Source of the DNA: Druceiella hillmani
Taxonomy: Eukaryota > Arthropoda > Insecta > Lepidoptera > Hepialidae
Assembly (NCBI GenBank): GCA_039881145.1
Contig: JAYKKI010000008.1
Location: 33,009,501-33,073,500, forward strand
DNA: 64,000 bases
Direction: 5' to 3'
Both the position numbers and the translations under genes were made by a program. The notes beneath the pieces were generated by a model that was given only the letters and a program-made list of their open reading frames with translations, was not told where the DNA came from and ran no database searches. Shown here piece after piece: positions 1 to 13,160 of this stretch. Each line of letters opens with the position of its first letter. Position 1 is the stretch's first letter.

Positions 1-545
1 GTTAGTTGTCGTATTTTCAGCAGAATGCACTCACTCATCATCTTTAAATTTTTCTAGACGTTCAAACCAAAGCACACCTCTGTCAAACACTCTTACTGAT
101 ACTGGTTGACTACGGAAATATACCTTGTTGAGTATAGCCTTAGAAAATTAGAACGCCTACAAAATTTGTGCATCCGCTTTGTTTTTGATTGAAAAAAATA
201 TGATCATGTAAAAAATAAAAATATGATCATTCAGAGCGCAACTTAAAAAGACGGAAGTCCGTAATCGAAATGAAGATTGCACTTCACATTCTTGCACTTC
301 TCTATAATGTTTTGAATAATGGTACTTATCCAACTTAGCAGATTTAGTTACTTGTCTGCACGCGGAATAAGGCAACGCTAAAAACTAGCTCAGTCTCCCA
401 AACATATAACCACCTTTTTTGAAAGTCCTTCCCTGTCCAAGCTATAAGACTTTTGAATCGACTAGATCCGGATACCAGGAACTCGCCCTCTTTAAATGTA
501 TTCAAAGATCTTCTGAAAAAGTCTTCTCATAATCCCTCTGTTCTA
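1..545 (+). pseudogene. LINE reverse transcriptase C-terminal remnant (jockey/CR1-like)
   Basis: This is the 3' end of a non-LTR retrotransposon ORF2, already cut at the window edge and broken by stops and frameshifts. Three in-frame pieces in family order support it. Bases 139-189 read LRKLERLQNLCIRFVFD and then a TGA. Around 265-385, in changing frames, KIALHILALLYNVLNNGTYPT is followed by LADLVTCLHA. Bases 435-527 read VQAIRLLNRLDPDTRNSPSL and continue to NVFKDLLKKS. The order KLERLQN, HILTLLY, VQAIRLWN, SLNxFKxLLK is the usual tail after the catalytic palm in jockey/CR1-type LINEs. Those proteins normally copy their RNA at a nicked target. This copy cannot make an enzyme. Clade assignment below LINE level is uncertain. 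Confidence 0.75.
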
Positions 546-2130
546 CCGTTCCTAATTGCAATTGGTTTTCTTTGTTCCCCATTTTCTTTGTTCCCAACCA
601 AGTCAAGATTTATAATCAAGCATTTTTTGTTTTTTATTATTCATATATACCTCAGTTTCACATTGTGGTCGACTGGAAGAGTAGCTCTTGTAGCAATAAG
701 ACCGCCAAATATATGTGTTAGATGAACATTAAAGTATAAATAAGTAAATTAATATTATTTTATTGAGTAGCGACTCCCACTACTCGTAGCAGAAGCCCGA
801 ATTACTCAAATATCGATGAACATTAACATCGTATACGGGGGAATGGCCATATTCTGAATAAGCACTTCATTTATTTTATAAACAATTTTTTAAATTGTAT
901 TTTTTTACATCTTCTAAACTGAGAGGGAAAAATAAACAGTACAGGAATCTACGATGTATCTCGGGCTGAGATTACCTGAACAATTAAATGTTGTGTGTAT
1001 ATAATATTTAATTAAATTTTGCGAATACATGGAGTTGTAAATATGGATAAAGATGTATTGTATATTCCTAGAAACAAAACAAATTTATTTCTTTGAGATG
1101 AATAATCAACATATTTATATCCTTATGAAGAAGATTTTGATATAAGTTTTTAATTTTTTTATCGTTGCTGCATCGTAAACTACGTACCTTGCTAACTAAC
1201 ACGGAAATTGTGGAAGAATCGTAGAACAGCAATAGTTCCGTAGACACTTAGGTGGATATAAACGTTTAAGGATACGTAGTATTTCTGTTATTTTATTTGC
1301 AAATTTTATAGTATAATCTTTTATGTGTATAAAAAAATTGTAAATTTCACAAAAATTGTACGATTTCGCATCATCTCTAGGTTTTTCCAGTAAATCACAA
1401 ACCTATATCAAATAAAATTTGCAGAGAAACTAATTAGATCGAAACCGAATAAACTCCAAGTTATTTGTATTGATCCATAGATTGTGCTTATTATCATAAT
1501 CAGAAAAGTATTTCCGGAGGTAAAGACAAAAACTGAATTATTTCGATAGACCAAAAAGGTACAGGTAGACTGCGCGTGTGCTATAAAGATAGACGACAGC
1601 CGCCTTAAAACCGTTACTATGGATATTTTGTTTTGCAGCTCAGATTCAACAGGTTACTTATTCTTCAGATTCAACAGGTTATGGCTCGTATAAGTCCAAT
1701 ACTCTTAAATACCAACTCTATTTTCGCTATAATACACAGTTAATTGATTTAGTATTAAATTGTGAATACTACTATATACATATATTAATTTTTTTTATAC
1801 ATAAGATATATGAGGTTTAAGAAACTCTTTATTTTGTTACGTGTCACTTTTTATTGATTATAAACTCTCATTTTTAATATGACATTAAATATAATAAATT
1901 CGCCTTAAAATAAAAGGCGTGACAAGCTATAAAATATTCCGTATTTAATGTTGCTCAAAATAAGAAAGAAAATTAAGAAATCAAAAAACAATCAGGAAGA
2001 AACTACATTTTACGTATTAACATTTATAATTCTTAAAGTACCCAATGAATTTTACTATTATATTTGAGATCATAGAGACAGTTGGAAAAACACATGCATA
2101 TTATTTACTTTTATCAAAATGACGAATATA
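546..2130. other. AT-rich non-coding stretch
   Basis: No gene, RNA or clear transposon was recognised. The only local structure seen is a 15-base direct repeat, AGATTCAACAGGTTA, present twice at about 1642-1680 with a gap of about 10 bases. Confidence 0.5.
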
Positions 2131-2132
2131 TA

Positions 2133-2175
2133 GCGTTAGCATATATTCATAATTTTGATGAATATATGCTAACGC
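2133..2175. repeat. Perfect hairpin, 18-bp arms, 7-nt loop
   Basis: GCGTTAGCATATATTCAT (2133-2150) is followed by the loop AATTTTG and the exact reverse complement (2158-2175). It is immediately followed by a GTAC-rich direct repeat. It may be the end of a small fold-back element. No flanking gene is visible. Confidence 0.85.
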
Positions 2176-2199
2176 ATGTAGGACGGATTGATGAAAGCG

Positions 2200-2620
2200 A
2201 GTGAAGGAATACACTCTGTATTCAAAGGAAATGTTAGAGAATAAGCACAAGTCATGTCGAAGGATGTGTGTATGTATGCAGGTATATACGTACGTACGTA
2301 AGTTTGTGCGCCATCAAAGACTTATAAAATCAGAAGGAAGTGTCACATTGGAAATTAACTAGTTTATTTGATAGAGCTCAATGGAACGAACAAAACAAAA
2401 AGTTATTAAGCTCGGCAATCCGACCACTCAACTATCATATCGAAAGATGTAGCTAAGTATGCAGGTACGTATGTACTTATCTATATATGCACCTGCGTAG
2501 GTATATGCCCTTTAAATAATTCATAAAATCGGAAAGAAGCATCTGGCTGAATAGAGATATTTTTAATTGACAGTGCTTAGTGCAATAAATAAAATAGTAT
2601 GTTTCTAATCCCGGAAATCC
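2200..2620. repeat. Diverged two-copy direct repeat with TATG/GTAC tracts
   Basis: Two copies of about 200 bp run in tandem. The first begins TGTCGAAGGATGTGTGTATG near 2252 and the second TATCGAAAGATGTAGCTAAG near 2438. Both continue through CAGGTA/GTAC-rich sequence to CATAAAATC(A/G)GAA. TATGTATG-rich starts of this kind are common in dispersed insect repeats. A weaker relative may lie near 58265-58340 (AAGTTTGTGCGTTCGG). Confidence 0.5.
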
Positions 2621-3209
2621 GAAAACTCGCATTATACGAAAAATAATGAAAGACAAAAACTCAGATTAAATAGAGTATTCTTTGATTTATTTACTATTCA
2701 ATTCTGACCGGGTCACATTTTTATTATGATGTACAAATTGCCCTATTATGATGAAAATTTTGTTCGGTGGAAATGTCTCCATTACGTTTTTAATTGAAAT
2801 TAATTAAAATATCTAATTTCTGCAAAAAGACACCTTACTATAACACGTGTCTTATCATTTTGTGTTAATATTTGATATATCACATGAAGAAAAGTATTAC
2901 ATACAAAATGTCGTTCAAAAGTTAATTATGCTTCTCCACTTGTTTACCAATTCATTTATTTTATTATGTTACTAAAATTAATGTAAATAAAATGAACTCG
3001 TAACAAAATTGGTGAAAATATATTTTTTCTGTTTTTATTCTTGAACACGTATATTTTAACTTTAATTTAAATAAAAAGAACTTACAATATCATACAAACT
3101 GGTTGATAGGTATAGCAATTTATACCTGTAAATTATATGTGTTTCGCCTTCTCATTTCAAAGATTAAATTATTTTATTACGTAACATTTTATTTCGACTG
3201 TGGTATACG

Positions 3210-3480
3210 TGTCTATTAAACAGTCGGGTGAAAGTGGGCCATGAATTCCCCCCAGAAATAATTAATTTCCAGAATCAAATGATATTCAGAGTATTTCCTA
3301 CACTGCCTCCTTGACAAATTCATACCTACATTACGTATGTCAATTTGTAACAAATACCGAAATTAACACAGGATTCATTGTTTCACGGGTCATTACATTG
3401 TTTGCTCAAAAGTCATAGGTGTGTTGTTTGGGAACGTATTTGTCGTACGACATGACCGTGATTTATTCCAGGAGAACTGA
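3210..3480 (+). repeat. Dispersed repeat block A, copy 1
   Basis: This block has the recognisable core CAGAAATAATTAATTTCCAG followed by a 'CTGCCTCCTTGACAAATTCATAC' type segment and then 'CATTGTTTGCTCAAA'. Same-strand copies lie at 13165-13330 and 31285-31520. Inverted copies lie at 9090-9320, 39255-39320 and 50880-50960. The inverted copy at 9090-9320 matches across the whole block, including the fragment GAGCAAACAATGTAATGACT. Its identity is unknown and I see no coding frame. It may be a MITE or a remnant of the large duplications in this window. Confidence 0.6.
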
Positions 3481-5996
3481 ATATATGAAACCTATTCACT
3501 TGTTTTTAATAACTGTCAACGACTTATTCCGAATGAAATTAAGACATAAGTTTTATACAAATCTCTTGTCTGAATACACTAGAATATATTGATATATCAT
3601 AATTAAATTTAAATCTTTCCCTAAATTATGATTAATAACATATAGAAATGTATTTAATTTCTCATTGTTTTTATGTATAAATGGTAGTCATAAACATAAA
3701 CATTTATGAATCATTTTAATAAATAAACGTATTTTTTCGCAATATTCAAAAGTTTTCTATTTTATTTTATCATTAATACCTCTTAGATTTAAATGATTTA
3801 ACCAGAACATAAAAACTTTATGCAGGAAAATTAAAAACAAATATAATTTACTATTTGTTTTCATGTGAATAATGGAAAAAACTTACATCAACCCCAAAAA
3901 ATTTTTCTCAGGATTCGTCAGATTTTTTTTATAAAATATTTCAGAAAATATTTAACTTACTACCCGGAAAACAGTACATATGTATTAAATAATTAATGAT
4001 TTGTCGATTTGGTGTTGAAATATTTTGTTAAATAATATTAAAGTATATTAATGTACTGTATTACGGATTTCATTAAATCGGTTACAAAATTGCTTGAAGG
4101 AAAATGTTCATACTGATAAAAAGCAATGCAATCTAGTATCTTCGTGGATATAACATGATTTTAAGCCTTGATTATATTATTTCCTTCTTTTAGTAATCAC
4201 ATATGTTATTCAAGCACCGTATACTTTATACTTTTATCATTAATAATTTTATTTCATGTTCTTTAATCTATCTTATGAAATTAATGAAGAATATCTCAGA
4301 CGTTTATTTTCATATCATTATACCATAGAGCTATTTATTTAATTACACTTTTATCTCATTCATATGATAGTCTCCAAATATATTCAAGTTATATATACTT
4401 ATGCAGTAATGACAGTCTTGCATTACTAACACGTATCGGTGTAACAAGGTCGCCATTAACGTTTTTACTTAAAATCCGACAAGATGTATTCAAATTGACT
4501 TATTAATTTTAGAAAATTCTCTAATTAGTTATGTTATTTTGCTAGTTTTTATTTTGCATGGAGTTATGGCACAAAAGTATATTATTGAGCATTAATGAAC
4601 AATGAACAATGGAGCTCTACTATTTATCGCTTTCGATCGACTACTGAAGTGCATGTCACTGTGCAGGGAAAAATATATGATACGCGGATCATAACCATGC
4701 CACGCTTCTTACCATCTCTTGTTATATAATATACCCTGTGAGTAAAGCGGTGTAGTGAGGGACGTGGCAGGGAATTCCCCGCATTAACAATACTAGTTTA
4801 TCGAAGTCTTGTTTTGCGGAAGCAATACTAGTTTAGTCTGAAGTGTGAATTTTATTACCAGAACAAAATGATACTGCCCAAGCTAAACTGGTTAAGCATT
4901 GTTTAGAATTATGTTTGGTCATCGACTTCGAATAATGACAAAAAAGACAGATACCAGCACCATTCTCTCAGCAGGAATTTAATACAAAGGGAAAACGCGC
5001 AATGAGGTAATTTACAAAAACTAGCACAAAAGAAAACGTTACAAATGTACAAGGAATTTCAAGTACATTATAAATAAATGATTTTTTTATATCATTGAGA
5101 CTTTCTACTATGAGACCTTCTATGCCAAATTTCAAGATTGTAGGTTGATGAAAAATTTTGGTTTGATGAGCGAGCCAGTGAATTAGTTGAAAATACGTGA
5201 TATTTGAAAGGCTGTTTGTTATCTTTTTATTACATTAAGTTAGAAGTTTTATTTTCTTTCTGGGCGTCATTTATGTTAATTTAAATATTATAAACTGCCA
5301 GACTACAAAGTCATCCCATAAGGACCTCGTTCTTTCATTCTGAGTTACGGAATAGATGAAGGAAATTCATAAATATCCTACTATTGAAATTGCATAAAGT
5401 AGATATTGGAAAAGTAATTTGTTTGAATTAGACGAACTTCCGTGGAAATTTTAAAAACAAAAAAGAAAATTGATCAAGAAATTTTCTATATAACTACAAC
5501 GTTTATTTAGTCTCCAGCGAGATTTTTTTTATTCAGTAATAGAACTCGTGGAATGCAATTGATTGCTTTGATCTAATCGTAGGAAATTTGTCCCTCGTTA
5601 ATATTTATAAAGTTGTGTTCGAATTTTACAATAAATATAAGTCATTTTTTATCAATTTACGTGAAATTTACTTTTGACAAATTAAAAAAAAAGATACAGA
5701 TTAAATCAAAATATTCGGCCATCATCTGCTGTAGTATTTAAACATACAATCGTAAGTATTTATATACGACATTTGAAGAGAAATTATTTAGGTGAAAATA
5801 AAAACTCCATAGTTTATGATGTAGTTCTAAGCGAGTTTCCGGCCAATTGAAGCAATTATGAAGCAATAGAGCAAGTGTTTAATCTCTACTATTTGTTCGT
5901 ATTTATCCATAAAATTAAAATCGCATTTTATTCGACACCTGATCGTTGGAGTCGAAAAACATATATATTTGTAACAATGGTCCTGTTGAAAGTCGA
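3481..5996. other. AT-rich non-coding stretch
   Basis: No gene-like frame or recognisable repeat was identified in this stretch. Confidence 0.45.
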
Positions 5997-6030
5997 CATT
6001 ATCAGTATCGATCGATCGATACTGATAATG
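5997..6030. repeat. Perfect 34-bp palindrome with ATCGATCGAT core
   Basis: The arm CATTATCAGTATCGATC runs straight into its exact reverse complement GATCGATACTGATAATG with no spacer. This is unusually symmetrical for background AT-rich DNA. It could be a small fold-back relic or a binding site for a dimeric factor. The sequence does not say which. Confidence 0.85.
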
Positions 6031-7599
6031 TGTAAGTGATTTTAAAATGTCAGGTAAGTTTCTAGACTTAATTTTAAGGCAAACATTTTGGTAGTAAACC
6101 GTTCAAGAAATACTTTAGTGAGGGAGAAAGAGCACAGTAGTGTAATACAGTTCGTGCACAAACAATTTGTGCAATACAATAATACAGTTTGTGTAACAAC
6201 ATATGTAATACTTGGGAGCAGTTAAGATTAAATTATGTTATTAAAACTGTTTTTGATATACCAGTCATTGGCTTCTATTTATTTATTTTATTGAGCCTTT
6301 AAATAATCCATTATTTTAAAACAACTTTGTCACATAGTATCGGCTAGCGTGCCAGGATAGAGTTTTGATGGTAGATGTAATCACCACTCCTGTAATTTAA
6401 AAATAATCAACGTTCAATATGGCTGGAACGAGATTTTTGTATAAAAATGTTGTTTTTTAATTTTTTTAAATATTTCTCTTTCGAGTAGACATTCGTCTCC
6501 ATCCATTGATTTATACGTGTATGTACAATATATATGAGAACACACTGTAGAACTCAATTTTTGACTGCTTTTTGTAATGCTTTTTTATCGATTGGATAAA
6601 TATCAGAATAGAAGTCAGTGTATTTTTTAGTAACAAAATTATTTTATTACAAGTCTTTTGATTTCCTTTATGTACACGAATTTAACATTAACTCTGCATA
6701 TACTATATTATACGTAACTACAATTAAAGCTACTACGTCTATCTACATATAGAGTTGTTCGATTTGAAATTTAATAAAGAATTTTTCTTTAAATTTTCTT
6801 CAATATATATTTAAATTTTTGCTTACAAAGACTGTACGCTATTGGGCAAATGTTGTACGTGTTGCAAAAATTGTGTCAATAATTACTTACTTTTGTGGCA
6901 CGTTTTCTAAAATCGGGTGGTGTAGGATTTATTAACCTCGTATACAATAATTATTTAACCTCACATTGTATAAATTATGTGTAACACTGGTTGTTGTTAC
7001 ATCATTTGACAAAGATATTAAAGTCAACTCTTTTTAAGTTTAACACCTAACTGGTCTCTAAACTACTACTAACCACAATGACTCTCGATAGGTATAAGAT
7101 CAAAGACAAGCCAATAAAGTGTTTGATTGACTTGTTTTTAATGTTATACCAGTCTTGCGTTCAAATTTCTTAATTATAATATCATAAACATAGATGTTTG
7201 CTTGTATTTTTGTTACGTAGTTGCCAAATGTGCGTAAGTTTACTTAGTATTTTTGTGTATGTTAGTAAATATTTGACCAATTCATTTATTTTTCCGCAAA
7301 TAAATCTCAGTATTCAGTTCTATATTGTTTATTTTACCTTCAATATTAATGTAGCAAAGCAGTCCATACAATCAATGTATCTAAAAATACCAATTTAAAT
7401 TTTAGGTGCAAAATCACATCTTGCAAACATAATTACAAGACATAGCTTATATACAAAGCCAGTAAAAAGTATATTGAAGGTTAACATAAAATAATTTTTT
7501 TGCCGAGTCAAATAGATGGTGCAATAGATGGTGCAAACACATTTTAACGTGAATAATAGTTTTGTTCACTACATAAATAAATAAGGCGCATTAATATAT

Positions 7600-7600
<1 letters not shown>
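6031..7600. other. AT-rich non-coding stretch with a short block D relic
   Basis: No gene was recognised. Bases about 6575-6620 (TTTTTATCGATTGG, then ATCAGAATAGAAG) match the start of block D at 14990. The open frame at 7198-7398 is hydrophobic but low in complexity and has no recognisable family, so it is not called as a gene. Confidence 0.4.

Positions 7601-7669
<69 letters not shown>
7601..7669. repeat. (CA)n(TA)n compound microsatellite
   Basis: An uninterrupted CA run to 7640 passes directly into a TA run to 7669. Confidence 0.95.
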
Positions 7670-7672
<3 letters not shown>

Positions 7673-8309
7673 TATATAAATATATCGATATCTATACAAA
7701 GATAGTTGTTACTATCCTTTGCGTTAGGCTTATAATATTTGCATTTTAGTTTAACATTGTGATTTTGGCTTTGGTCATGGATTTTGCCTACTAATTGAGA
7801 TTCATATTCTGTTATTCTTTGTTATTTTACAAAGCTGACATTTTTGTGATTTTGCATTTGGTACTGGATTATGTTCAATCTGATAATTAATTCTCGAGTT
7901 GCTATTGTCAACGTGCCTACGGTTATTTTTGGTAAATCAATTAGTCTGTTTTGTAATCCGCTGCTTACAAGTCTCTCTTTACCTTTTTATCTAATTAAAA
8001 TAAAACCTGAAATACATTTTGTTTTGTGATGATGTATACATGACGTCTTCACACAATTGTTTTTTGGTTTTTCTTTAATTCCATGTGAGCGAAGTCACGG
8101 ATGGTCAAGGATATTGAAAAAATAAACGGTAACGTAAGCTATAAATATAAAATAAAATGAAGTAATGATATGCTAGATGTATCAAGTAGTCTTTGTTTTG
8201 ATCATTTCGATTACATGAATTCGTATACGACTTCAAGTTTTCACATAAACATACCTTATTAAGCAGCTTAAGAACCTTTCTCCAATAAAGAAATGAAAGC
8301 AATAATTTC
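7670..8309. other. AT-rich non-coding stretch
   Basis: Nothing recognisable was found. The short minus-strand frame at 8105-8302 has no family resemblance. Confidence 0.4.
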
Positions 8310-9350
8310 GATGGAAAAACTTATCACAAACGTTATATAATAGACTCAAGCTCATTATGGGAATAAAATAAGATTGAGTGCAAGATTTAGTCCAGACAGT
8401 AAGCAGAACTCGAAACTGATCCTTGATAGTTATTGTTGATAATGGATACTCAATATCCCGGCTCGACCTCTTATTGATCTCGTAAAGGTTTTTGTGACTT
8501 GGTTCTTGATAAATAATAATAACGAGATATAATATAATATTTGGAATATATCATTTTGGCGAAGTTATTTGGATATTTTGTTTATATTTTAGTCAATGTA
8601 AGATTTTAGATATTATCACAGGTTATCGCTAAGTAGTCACGGAAGCACGATATTACAGGCATTAAAATAGTTATAAAAAGGACATTGGTTTAAATGTTAG
8701 TAAGAATTATATAAATAATTTATTATAATAATTCCAGATTTCAACACATAACATTAAGAAGAAAATTACACCTCATTTGCTATTACAATACCATTCTTAT
8801 CTAGACATTGACGCTAAACTCTAATTTGTTCAGGCTTGTGTTCATAAAGTGGTCAAAGTGTAAGATTTATTTTCTATTTATTTGGGCGATAGAAAAGGTA
8901 ATGTCTGCTGGTTGTCACTCGACAAAATTGGGAGTAGGATGATTATGTGTTGTATTGTTTATAGTTTAGACACATAAAACGTTCCATATGAAAATAGAGC
9001 AAACAAGTATATTTTATTCTGTGAATTTTTACATGATAAACGAGGGTATTAGGAAAAGTTTACATATGTTTAATTATTCTCATATAAATAACGGACACGT
9101 TGCACAACAATTATGTCCCCGAATAACGTACTTACGATCTTTGAGCAAACAATGTAATGACTCGTGAAACAATGAATCCCGTGTTAAGTTCGACATTTGT
9201 TTAAAATTAATGCACGTATAACGAATTTGTCAAGGTGACAATGTAGAGATTATGTTAAATACCATTTGCCTCTGGAAATTAATTATTTCTGGCTGGAGTT
9301 TATGGCCTACATTCGCACGATCCGTTTTTATCTAGATATGGTTGAAATGA
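8310..9350. repeat. Segment paralogous to 37190-39330
   Basis: Bases 8340-8480 (ATTATGGGAATAAAATAAGA and later GATCCTTGATAGTTATTG) correspond to 37220-37335 (ATTATGGGAATCAAACGAGA and GATCCTTGATAATTATTA) in the same orientation. Both are followed downstream by an inverted block A (9090-9320 and 39255-39320). The distance differs, so indels have accumulated. I read this as an old duplication with no coding content. Confidence 0.55.
9090..9320 (-). repeat. Dispersed repeat block A, inverted copy
   Basis: Reverse complement of 3230-3480. Shared landmarks include CTGGAAATTAATTATTTCTG and AACAATGAATCC followed by GTGTTAA. Together with copy 1 it makes a loose inverted pair spanning about 6 kb. Confidence 0.65.
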
Positions 9351-9619
9351 AATATTACGAAATGAAAAATTGTGTTGAATGAAAAATGAAAAATAATTTT
9401 ATCTTTAAAATGAGAAAGGAGATGCGAATAAAACTGTGACGAGCAAAAAAGAAGAAGGTATTTAAGTCGACGGTATTTTTTTGACTTTTGTTCTTTATGT
9501 TACCTTATATTTACGGTATTTATCAACCAATTTGGTTGATTCTATTCTTATTTGGAAGCGAATACTCCAAGTATGGTCATATAAGAATTGGTTAGAATCT
9601 GACCATACTGCAGAGATAA

Positions 9620-10235
9620 TGTTTGCCTAAATCGTGAGACTTGAAGATCCGCTATTTTTAATGAAAGTTTTAGGTCTCAAGCAGTCTCTCTCACTCAGAC
9701 TTGTAGGATTCAATACCTCAATCTTGAAGCCGCAGGAGACTATCTGCCTCAACCGTGGACTTAAGGATTCGTTGTTTTTAAATTAGTATTTTGTGTCTCA
9801 AACAGTGATTCTGTCGTTGAACTCTAGGTATCAACATCTCAGATTTGATGCTGCAGGATTACTGCTTGTTTAAACCGTAGGAGTTGAGGATTTACCGTTT
9901 TTAAATTACTATCTTCTGTCTCAAGCTGAGATTCTGCCATTGAGTACTGGATTCCCACTTCTCAGTCGTGATACTGTGAGGGCACTTCCTGCTTATACCG
10001 TAAAAATCAATGAGGATCTGCTGTTTTTACGTTAGCGTCGTGTATTTCAAGTAGAGACTCTATTATTGAACTACGGGTTTTAACTCCTCAGTTTTCATGC
10101 TCCTGAGGTTTTGCCTATCTAAATCATAAAATTGAAGGAACTGTCGTTCTTAAATTAGTATTGTGGATTTCAAACAGGCACTCTGCCATTGAACTCCTGA
10201 TTTAAATTTCTTCAGCCTAATGCTGAGTGTCCTGT
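9620..10235. repeat. Minisatellite, about five units of roughly 122 bp
   Basis: Five consecutive units start near 9620, 9745, 9866, 9989 and 10112. Each unit has the order CC(G/A)T-GxGGA-TTG, then (C/G)TxTTTTTAAATTAGTAT, then GTxTCAAxCAG, then TCTGxCATTGAACTC, then CTCAG, then GATGCTGxxGG. All frames carry stops, so it is not a coding repeat. The units are well diverged, so the array is old. A further copy starts at the right edge of the window (63570-64000) with the same left flank. Confidence 0.75.
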
Positions 10236-10779
10236 TTTGTGTACGTTATATCATGTCTTATACATTAATCCATCAATTAGGATGATTGCTTTTTCCATTT
10301 CAATGACACGTTATAAAAATAGGAACAAAATTTGACCGCGGAAGTTGAAGGTATACCACAGAATTCCTCAACAATGAAGAGAACAGGTGCTGTTATCAAG
10401 TTTATATGATATAGGTTTAGTGATATAATAATAATACAGTCTTTTCAGTTTTAATATCACTGAGGGTGACATAAATCTGTCCTTTAGCAAAACCATGATA
10501 CAATGATGGAGTAGGAAGATGGTGATAAGAACGTTTACTGGAGAGGAGTAGATTCGTTTTATTTGTTTTGATGTTATCAAGAAAATAACAAAGTAAGATA
10601 GTTAAAAGTTAGTATATCCTGGTATATATAAAGGCATAAATTAGTTCAGCTTAGTGGTAGGCAGATAATTCAGTAAATACAGGTATAAACACATTCGTGA
10701 ATTATCTAAATATTAGATAGGTAGGTAGGTATTTAAGTAAGTATATACAGGTACAAAAGCCTATAGCAACAAGAATATT
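10236..10779. other. AT-rich non-coding stretch
   Basis: No gene was recognised. A short GTAGGTAGGTA/TAAGTAAGTA simple repeat lies near 10718-10750. Confidence 0.4.
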
Positions 10780-10915
10780 ATTATTACATATTATTAGGCT
10801 GATATGTAGTATATGTTGATATGTAGCACTATAATATTATTAGGCTGATAATAGTATTTGTGGTATGATATGTGGCACTAGAATATTATTAGGCTGATAT
10901 GTAGTATATGTAGGC
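10780..10915. repeat. Short tandem repeat around TATTATTAGGCTGATA
   Basis: The motif ATATTATTAGGCTGATATGT recurs three times (near 10789, 10833 and 10883), separated by variants of GTAGTATATGT and TGTGGCACTA. It is non-coding. Confidence 0.75.
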
Positions 10916-13160
10916 GTGAAGAAGTGACTTAAATGAAGTCAAAAGGGGCAATGTGATTTATTCATCCATATGTATGTATTTATATATGAACACATTCATG
11001 TATGTGGAATACAGATTAAGTTTATTAAACGCCGCAGATATCTTTTCCGATTTAAATAAATGAGAAATCATTGATATTGGGTTTACCGTAAGTTCGTGAC
11101 ATTCTGGGTTATATGGAATATCATAGGCACTGAAAATGAAAAAATTAAGACTTTTGACGAAAATATTATTAGCGACACTAAGAAGTAAAAAGAAATGAAA
11201 ATACTAGGAAGTTTTGTGGTTTAATATCGTTTCTGGATATAAATAAATTTGCAAAATACTGCTAGTGCTAGAGCTTTTGGAGTCGGTGTCAAGTGAAATA
11301 TAACAATCATTTGAGTGTGTGTGAGTATGCATAAGAAAGAAGGGAAGCCTTCACCTGGAAAGCAAGAAATACGAAGTTTTCACAAAATAGCTCACGTGTT
11401 CACTCATTCGTCTATCACAAATGTTTTACTCGCTATAAATTTGACATAGTTATAATGAATATAAATTCTTCTGTATCTTATTTATTAACATTTAAATATA
11501 TTTGTAGGGAAATATTATAGAGGTCAAATTAAGTATCATATTTTATCTAATTTTTATTAAAATATTGAAAAACAAAAGGATTCCGATGGTAATATATTAA
11601 TTTGTCTAAATAATTTTAGATATATTGCTGAAAATATCAGCCAAAATTAAATTAGGTCAAAATTATGAAAAATGATATAGCCTTACCAGAAGTTTACCGA
11701 AACTTACTAAAAAACTCTATCGTTGATTTTATGAAATCATAACTTTCGAAAAATTTACGATATTTTTACAGCAAAAGGCATACTAACAAATCAATTTACG
11801 CACGGTGAAAATTAATATCTGTAAATAAAATATTTTAATATAAATATTTTGTATCCTTAAACGTTTATATATGCCTAAGTATATACGGAAACATTAACCA
11901 GCTCTACTCTTACGTTTTTCTCATATTTCTCGGTAAGATGTGTAATCAGAGATATAACATTTTCAGAAACAAAAGAATGATAAAATTTCATTAAAATCTA
12001 CTAAATATATTTTAGAATTATATTTGAATAAAACAAATTCACTCTTTAATATATGAATATATTAACATGTTTATTATTTATTTTAGATATCTCGCTTTAT
12101 TCTGCTTATTTACAAGTTACAAGTACTTCGCTTGTGAATTATATGTTCAATTTTAATGTAATAATTAGGTCAGAAGGCAACAAAGCACCATTAGTAACTA
12201 AAACACGAATTCTGGTTCTACGTTATGAGAGTATTCACGAATTCTGGTTCTACGTTATGATTAGTCAACATTAATTATGAGAGTAAAAGTGTGCAGATTT
12301 GTTAGAATATAATATATTGTTCAAACTTACTTTATTTGTTTATATAATGGTAAAAACCTAAGTAATTTTAAATGAAAAGTAATATAAGTATATTGTTTTT
12401 ATTAACCTCGTCATGACTACACGATTGTGAATTTATTTCTGCGACCATTACTAGTAACTGCATTTCATATTGTATTTTTGATTATATGGGACAATAAAAT
12501 ATGTATTTTATTATTATTCTATAAAATAAAAAAATTAACTCCCACTGTGTCACTAAAGTTTAGTTTGGATCTGACCTTAATTTTTTTTTATGGAACTTAT
12601 TAATTATAGCAATTGAGATAGATAATACGACATAAACACATTTGAATTGCCATTCTTGATGTTACCATATATATAATTACACACCGGTGGGTGAAAAGGA
12701 GTTTGTTGGGTATTATTTCCAAAATCTATCGTTTAAGCTTGGTAAGATGCATTGTGAACATTCTATAGTTCTAATTTTTTGTGATTTTGATGAAATTTTT
12801 TTATACTTCGGATAAGTTCATAAGTTTATTAGTTTCAAGATGACGGCAGTTTAAAATTTAAAAAAGTCTAAACAAATTACAGCTGTTTAAAATTTCAGAC
12901 ATTTTTTTTCTTACTCTTTAGTATTTATTTATTAGGGTGGAGTTTCATTACTGCTGTAGAATTTATCTAGTCCGAAATTCGCTATTAGGAGTTTCCAGTT
13001 ATATATTTAAATTTAAAAGTGATTATAAGGTGACTTTGTTTCAGTTATTCAGACCTATAATTTAACAAAAATTATTTTATGATAAAATTTAGCATTTGAT
13101 CCAATTTTATTTCTTCGAAAAAGATATGGGATCAAAACTATTATAATATGCTTGTTTGTT
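10916..13160. other. AT-rich non-coding stretch
   Basis: No gene was recognised. A 25-base direct repeat, CACGAATTCTGGTTCTACGT plus TATGA, occurs at 12205 and again about 33 bases later. The open frame at 12053-12274 is largely made by that duplication and is not called. Confidence 0.4.

Noticed and set aside
7600..7669. Possible regulatory Z-DNA or CA element
   Set aside because: Ordinary CA/TA microsatellite. Nothing in the context supports a regulatory role.
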